NCBI RefSeq assembly: GCF_900142845.1
Contig: NZ_FSRU01000001.1
Span: 744,001-808,000, forward strand
Direction: 5' to 3'
Length of the DNA: 64,000 nucleotides
DNA from: Paraburkholderia phenazinium
Lineage (GTDB): Bacteria > Pseudomonadota > Gammaproteobacteria > Burkholderiales > Burkholderiaceae
Position numbers and translations under genes: made by a program. Of the stretch, positions 60,793 to 64,000 are shown in pieces; within the stretch, counting starts at the first letter, position 1; the number at the start of each line of letters is the position of its first letter. A model generated the notes under the pieces. That model saw only the letters and a program-made list of their open reading frames with translations, searched no databases and was not told the origin of the DNA.

Positions 60793-62106
60793 ATGAAACC
60801 CACTATGCGGCAAAGCTACGAACACGTCATGGCCCCGGGCCTTACCGCTGCTTCATCGCGTCATCTCGCGCGCTATCTGATCTGGGGGTTGACGGCCCTT
60901 GTGATGGCGGTGGCGCCGCTGATCTTTTCCAGCGGCTTCGCCATCACCCTGTTGTCGCAGATGGGCATCATGATCATCTTCGCGCTCTCGTACAACATGC
61001 TGCTCGGCCAGTCGGGCATGCTGTCCTTCGGCCACGCGGTGTATTCGGGCATGGGCGCATTCATCGCGGTGCATGTGCTCAACCAGGTCGGCGCGGGCGC
61101 GTTGTGGTTCCCCGTCTCGTTACTGCCGCTGGTGGGCGGTTTGGGCGGTGCGTTCTTTGGCATCCTGTTCGGCTATGTGACCACACGCAAAGCGGGTACC
61201 ACGTTCGCCATGATTACGTTGGGGATCGGCGAGATGGTGTTCGCCAGTTCGCTGATGTTTCCGGACTTCTTTGGCGGCGAGGGCGGCATTTCGACTAACC
61301 GCGTCGTCGGCAATGCGGTACTCGGCATCACGTATGGGCCAGGGCGTCAGGTGTATTACCTGATCGCGTTGTGGTGCCTGCTGTCGATGGTCGCGATGTA
61401 TGCGTGGACGCAAACGCCTTTGGGCCGCATTGCCAACGCCGTGCGCGACAACGCCGAGCGGGCCGAGTTCGTCGGCTACAACACCCAGCGCGTACGCTAC
61501 CTCGTGGTGATTTTGTCGGCCTTTTTCGCCGGGATTTCCGGGGGGCTGTCGGTGATCAACTTCGAGATCGTATCGGCGGAGAACGTGGGCGCCGTGCATT
61601 CCGGCAGCGTGTTGCTGGCCACGTTCATCGGCGGTGGCGGGTTCTTTTTCGGGCCTGTCATCGGCGCGGTGGTGTTTGTGCTGTTCGCCGTTGCGCTGTC
61701 CAGCCTGACTCAGGCGTGGCTGCTTTATCTGGGGCTTTTCTTCGTGCTGATGGTGATGTTCGTGCCGGGCGGCGTCTCGAGTCTGTTGATGAAACAGGTG
61801 CCGCTGCTCGCCAGGCGCAAGCTGGGCCGCATGCTGCCCTCCTACGCGGTCGCGCTGGGAGCGGGTGTTGTCTTGCTGGCCGCATTGATCCTCACTGTCG
61901 AGCTGACCTACAAGCTGCAGATCGACAGCGACAACGGTACCGGCATGACGCTGGTGGGTTTCGCTTTCGATGCCGCCTCGTTCAGGCCCTGGGCGGTGGC
62001 CGTGGCGCTGTGGCTAGCCGGAGCGCTGGCCTGGCGAGCGGCGGTAGCGCGGGTGCATCAGGCGTGGGACGCCGTGCAGGCGGAAATGGCAGGAGGCGGG
62101 GTATGA
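60793..62106 (+). CDS. Liv-type ABC importer permease (LivM-like)
   Basis: Permease of 437 residues, longer than usual because of an added C-terminal region (about residues 330-437) that carries two more hydrophobic stretches. The core shows ALSYNMLLGQSGMLSFGHAVYSGMGAF, GTTFAMITLGIGEMVFASS and TPLGRIANAVRDNAERAEFVGY. The extension includes VALGAGVVLLAALILTVELTY and a last helix near WAVAVALWLAGALAWRAA; its role is unknown. The stop overlaps the ATPase start as ATGA. Confidence 0.9.
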   Translation: MKPTMRQSYEHVMAPGLTAASSRHLARYLIWGLTALVMAVAPLIFSSGFAITLLSQMGIMIIFALSYNMLLGQSGMLSFGHAVYSGMGAFIAVHVLNQVGAGALWFPVSLLPLVGGLGGAFFGILFGYVTTRKAGTTFAMITLGIGEMVFASSLMFPDFFGGEGGISTNRVVGNAVLGITYGPGRQVYYLIALWCLLSMVAMYAWTQTPLGRIANAVRDNAERAEFVGYNTQRVRYLVVILSAFFAGISGGLSVINFEIVSAENVGAVHSGSVLLATFIGGGGFFFGPVIGAVVFVLFAVALSSLTQAWLLYLGLFFVLMVMFVPGGVSSLLMKQVPLLARRKLGRMLPSYAVALGAGVVLLAALILTVELTYKLQIDSDNGTGMTLVGFAFDAASFRPWAVAVALWLAGALAWRAAVARVHQAWDAVQAEMAGGGV

Positions 62107-62876
62107 CGGCCGCACTGGAATTGAGCGAGCTCACCAAGAACTTCGGCCAGACGGAGATCATCCGTGGGGTCAACCTGAGTATTCCTAAAGGTGAGCGCCA
62201 TGCACTGATTGGGCCCAACGGTGCGGGCAAGTCGACCACCTTCAATCTGATTTCGGGGCGTAGTGCGCCGAGTTCCGGCTCGGTCAAATTGAACGGTGTC
62301 GAGATTGGCGGCCTCAAGCCGTTCGTGATCAATCGCATGGGGCTGTCGCGCAGCTTCCAGATCACGAATATTTTTCACCGGCTTTCGGTGTTCGAAAATC
62401 TGCGTTGCGCGGTGCTATGGTCGCTTGGCTACAAATACTCGTTCTGGCATCGGCTGGCGAAGCTGCATGATGCACGACAGCGCGCCGAAGAAGTGCTGGA
62501 ACTGATCGGGCTGCAGCGGCGCAGCGAAACGCAGGCAAGCCTCCTGACCTACGCTGAACAGCGTGCGCTGGAAATCGGCATCACGATTGCCGGCGGCGCC
62601 GAGGTGATCCTGCTCGACGAGCCCACCGCGGGTATGAGCCGTTCCGAATCGGATCAGGCCGTGGAGTTGATTCGCAATGTGACGGTGGGCAAGACCCTGG
62701 TGATGGTCGAGCATGACATGGGCGTGGTATTCGGCCTCGCGGATCGTATCTCGGTGCTGGTCTATGGCGAGGTGATCGCGACGGATACCCCCGAGGCGAT
62801 CCGCAACAACAGCAAGGTCAAGGAGGCCTATCTCGGCGCGTCCCTTGACGAGAGCTCCACCGAAGGAGCGCACTGA
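62103..62876 (+). CDS. Liv-type ABC importer ATPase (LivG-like)
   Basis: ATP-binding subunit of 257 residues starting at the ATG that overlaps the LivM-like stop. Walker A GPNGAGKST (about residues 37-45), Q-loop region SRSFQITNIFHRLSV, signature-like LLTYAEQRALEIGI (LSYGEQR in most relatives), Walker B VILLDEPTAGMS, and H-loop VMVEHDMGVVF. All catalytic residues are present. Its stop shares one base with the start of the next ATPase (TGATG). Confidence 0.93.
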   Translation: MTAALELSELTKNFGQTEIIRGVNLSIPKGERHALIGPNGAGKSTTFNLISGRSAPSSGSVKLNGVEIGGLKPFVINRMGLSRSFQITNIFHRLSVFENLRCAVLWSLGYKYSFWHRLAKLHDARQRAEEVLELIGLQRRSETQASLLTYAEQRALEIGITIAGGAEVILLDEPTAGMSRSESDQAVELIRNVTVGKTLVMVEHDMGVVFGLADRISVLVYGEVIATDTPEAIRNNSKVKEAYLGASLDESSTEGAH

Positions 62877-63589
62877 TGAGCGGGCGCATGCTCGACGTGC
62901 AAGGCCTGCACGCCTACTACGGCAAGAGCCACATTCTGCAAGGCGTCGATGTGCATGTCGACGAAGGCGAGATCGTCACTCTGCTCGGGCGCAACGGCGT
63001 AGGGCGTTCCACCATGGCGAAAACCATCCTCGGGATGGTCAAGGCTGCGGGCTCGGTGCGCTTTCGCGACGAGGAAATTCTGGGGCGTCGCACCTTCGAG
63101 ATCGCCCAGTTGGGCATTGGTTATGTTCCTGAGAATCGCGACGTCTTCCCCACGCTGACGGTGCGCCAGAACCTGCTGCTGGGCGAGAAGCGCAGTCGGC
63201 GCCAGGGCAAGCCGCGCTGGACGCTGGCGGACATGTACGGCATGTTCCCGCGCCTGAAGGAGCGCGAGAACACTGCCGCGGGCGTGCTCTCAGGGGGCGA
63301 GCAGCAGATGTTGACGCTGTGCCGCACGCTGATGGGCGACCCGGACCTGATCCTTATCGACGAGCCCACGGAAGGACTCGCGCCGAAGCTGGTGGCGCTG
63401 GTCGCCGAGTATCTGCAGGCGCTCAAGGAGCGCGGCGTGTCGGTGCTGCTGATCGAGCAGAAGCTCGCTATCGCGCTCGACATCTCGCAGCGCGTCTATG
63501 TCATGGGTCACGGGAGCATCGTCTTCGAGGGGACGCCTGCCGAGCTGAAATCCAATGCGCAGGTGCGCAAGGAGTGGCTGGAGGTGTAG
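62876..63589 (+). CDS. Liv-type ABC importer ATPase (LivF-like) with variant Walker A
   Basis: Second ATP-binding subunit; 237 residues. Walker A reads LLGRNGVGRSTMAK (residues 37-50), so the invariant phosphate-binding Lys is Arg44. The signature VLSGGEQQMLTLCR, Walker B LILIDEPTEGLAP and H-loop VLLIEQKLAI are normal, with Gln following Glu as in other LivF proteins. ATP hydrolysis may rely mainly on the LivG-like partner. The gene is translationally coupled to the LivG-like gene. A similar Arg may occur in other LivF proteins; this could not be checked. Confidence 0.9.
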   Translation: MSGRMLDVQGLHAYYGKSHILQGVDVHVDEGEIVTLLGRNGVGRSTMAKTILGMVKAAGSVRFRDEEILGRRTFEIAQLGIGYVPENRDVFPTLTVRQNLLLGEKRSRRQGKPRWTLADMYGMFPRLKERENTAAGVLSGGEQQMLTLCRTLMGDPDLILIDEPTEGLAPKLVALVAEYLQALKERGVSVLLIEQKLAIALDISQRVYVMGHGSIVFEGTPAELKSNAQVRKEWLEV

Positions 63590-63614
63590 CGCTGTTTTAT
63601 TGTCGACCGAACAT

Positions 63615-64000
63615 ATGAACTCAACCGATTCTGTCGCCGGACGCCGGCCTGCTAGTCCCGCCTGGATTCCGCAAATCCGCCTGTATCAGGACTGGCTGCA
63701 TCGAACGCGTGGCCTTGCGTTCGATTCGTACGATGCGCTGTGGCGCTGGTCCGTCACGGACCTCGACGCGTTCTGGGCAAGCGTCTGGGAATACGGCGGC
63801 ATGAAATCGCCGACACCCTACAGCGCGGTGCTGGCCGAGGAGCGCATGCCCGGTGCGCGCTGGTTTCCAGGCGCCCAGGTGAACTACGCGCAGCAGGTGC
63901 TTCGGCACGCCGACGCCGCGCATGCGGCGGGTATGGCGGCCATTATCAGCGAGGACGAGCAGGGCTGGATCAGAGAGCTCAGTTGGCCCGAACTGAAGCG
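63615..64000 (+). CDS. Acetoacetate-CoA ligase, 5' part (cut by window)
   Basis: The first 128 residues of a long adenylate-forming enzyme that activates acetoacetate with ATP and CoA. The start is ATG 63615 (MNSTDSVAGRRPASPAWIP). The text is typical of acetoacetyl-CoA synthetases: LWRWSVTDLDAFWASVWEY, then RWFPGAQVNYAQQVLRH and SWPELK. The frame is open to the last base. It follows the LivF-like gene by 25 bases on the same strand and probably belongs to the same operon, linking the importer to acetoacetate or a branched-acid degradation route. Confidence 0.85.
   Translation, partial: MNSTDSVAGRRPASPAWIPQIRLYQDWLHRTRGLAFDSYDALWRWSVTDLDAFWASVWEYGGMKSPTPYSAVLAEERMPGARWFPGAQVNYAQQVLRHADAAHAAGMAAIISEDEQGWIRELSWPELK

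Noticed and set aside
1..64000. CRISPR arrays, tRNA or rRNA genes
   Set aside because: No regularly spaced repeats, cloverleaf-type sequences or conserved rRNA segments were seen on reading the window.

Overview
The window is chromosomal DNA of a high-GC beta-proteobacterium. Gene content (RecBCD rather than AddAB, pcaHG with pcaQ, H-NS-type small protein, BPSS1780-like membrane protein, many ABC importers and CoA ligases) and codon style point to Burkholderiaceae, most likely Paraburkholderia; this is inference from protein resemblance, not a database result. No rRNA, tRNA or CRISPR array was seen. Both ends cut through genes: a response regulator at the left and an acetoacetate-CoA ligase at the right.

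Layout. 1-3.3 kb: OmpR-type response regulator and histidine kinase, then alanine racemase on the other strand. 3.6-17.0 kb: a DNA-end-processing operon of five genes (SbcD-like nuclease, SbcC/YhaN-like ATPase, recC, recB, recD), each overlapping the next by the same 4 bases. 17.1-23.4 kb: mixed housekeeping and regulatory genes: orphan response regulator, transposase N-domain fragment, Crp/Fnr regulator divergent from an acyl-CoA synthetase, cspA with a small partner, a LysE exporter, and a small H-NS-like protein preceded by a terminator. 23.5-35.9 kb: an import and oxidation island with parts of two sugar-type ABC importers around two SfnB-family flavin dehydrogenases and an FMNH2-dependent monooxygenase. 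This looks like a scavenging system for a sulfur-containing (possibly sugar-like) compound.

36.0-40.6 kb: an NnrU protein and a wrecked type VI secretion locus. A 3' fragment of hcp and a 3' fragment of tssF are joined head to head on an 8-base palindrome, and intact tssE, tssG and tssJ survive on either side. 40.7-44.5 kb: protocatechuate dioxygenase pcaHG, divergent pcaQ with a dyad overlapping its start codon, and a 4-hydroxyphenylpyruvate dioxygenase. 44.6-49.9 kb: LysR regulator, 2-oxoadipate dioxygenase/decarboxylase (HglS, DUF1338) and a FAD/Fe-S D-2-hydroxyglutarate dehydrogenase. The last two enzymes catalyse consecutive steps from 2-oxoadipate to 2-oxoglutarate. 49.9-53.6 kb: XRE-cupin and WYL regulators, a membrane protein and a PEP-mutase/isocitrate-lyase-family enzyme.

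53.6-56.5 kb: an AT-rich intergenic stretch with two dyads, then a lipoprotein that resembles GH54 alpha-L-arabinofuranosidases, including both catalytic acids. 56.6-64.0 kb: an adenylate-forming CoA ligase divergent from a complete branched-chain-amino-acid-type ABC importer (binding protein, two permeases, two ATPases) that runs into an acetoacetate-CoA ligase. The second ATPase has Arg in place of the Walker A Lys.

The most promising items for follow-up are the coupled SbcDC-like/RecCBD operon, the SfnB/monooxygenase/ABC island, the GH54-like lipoprotein beside AT-rich DNA, and the T6SS rearrangement junction.
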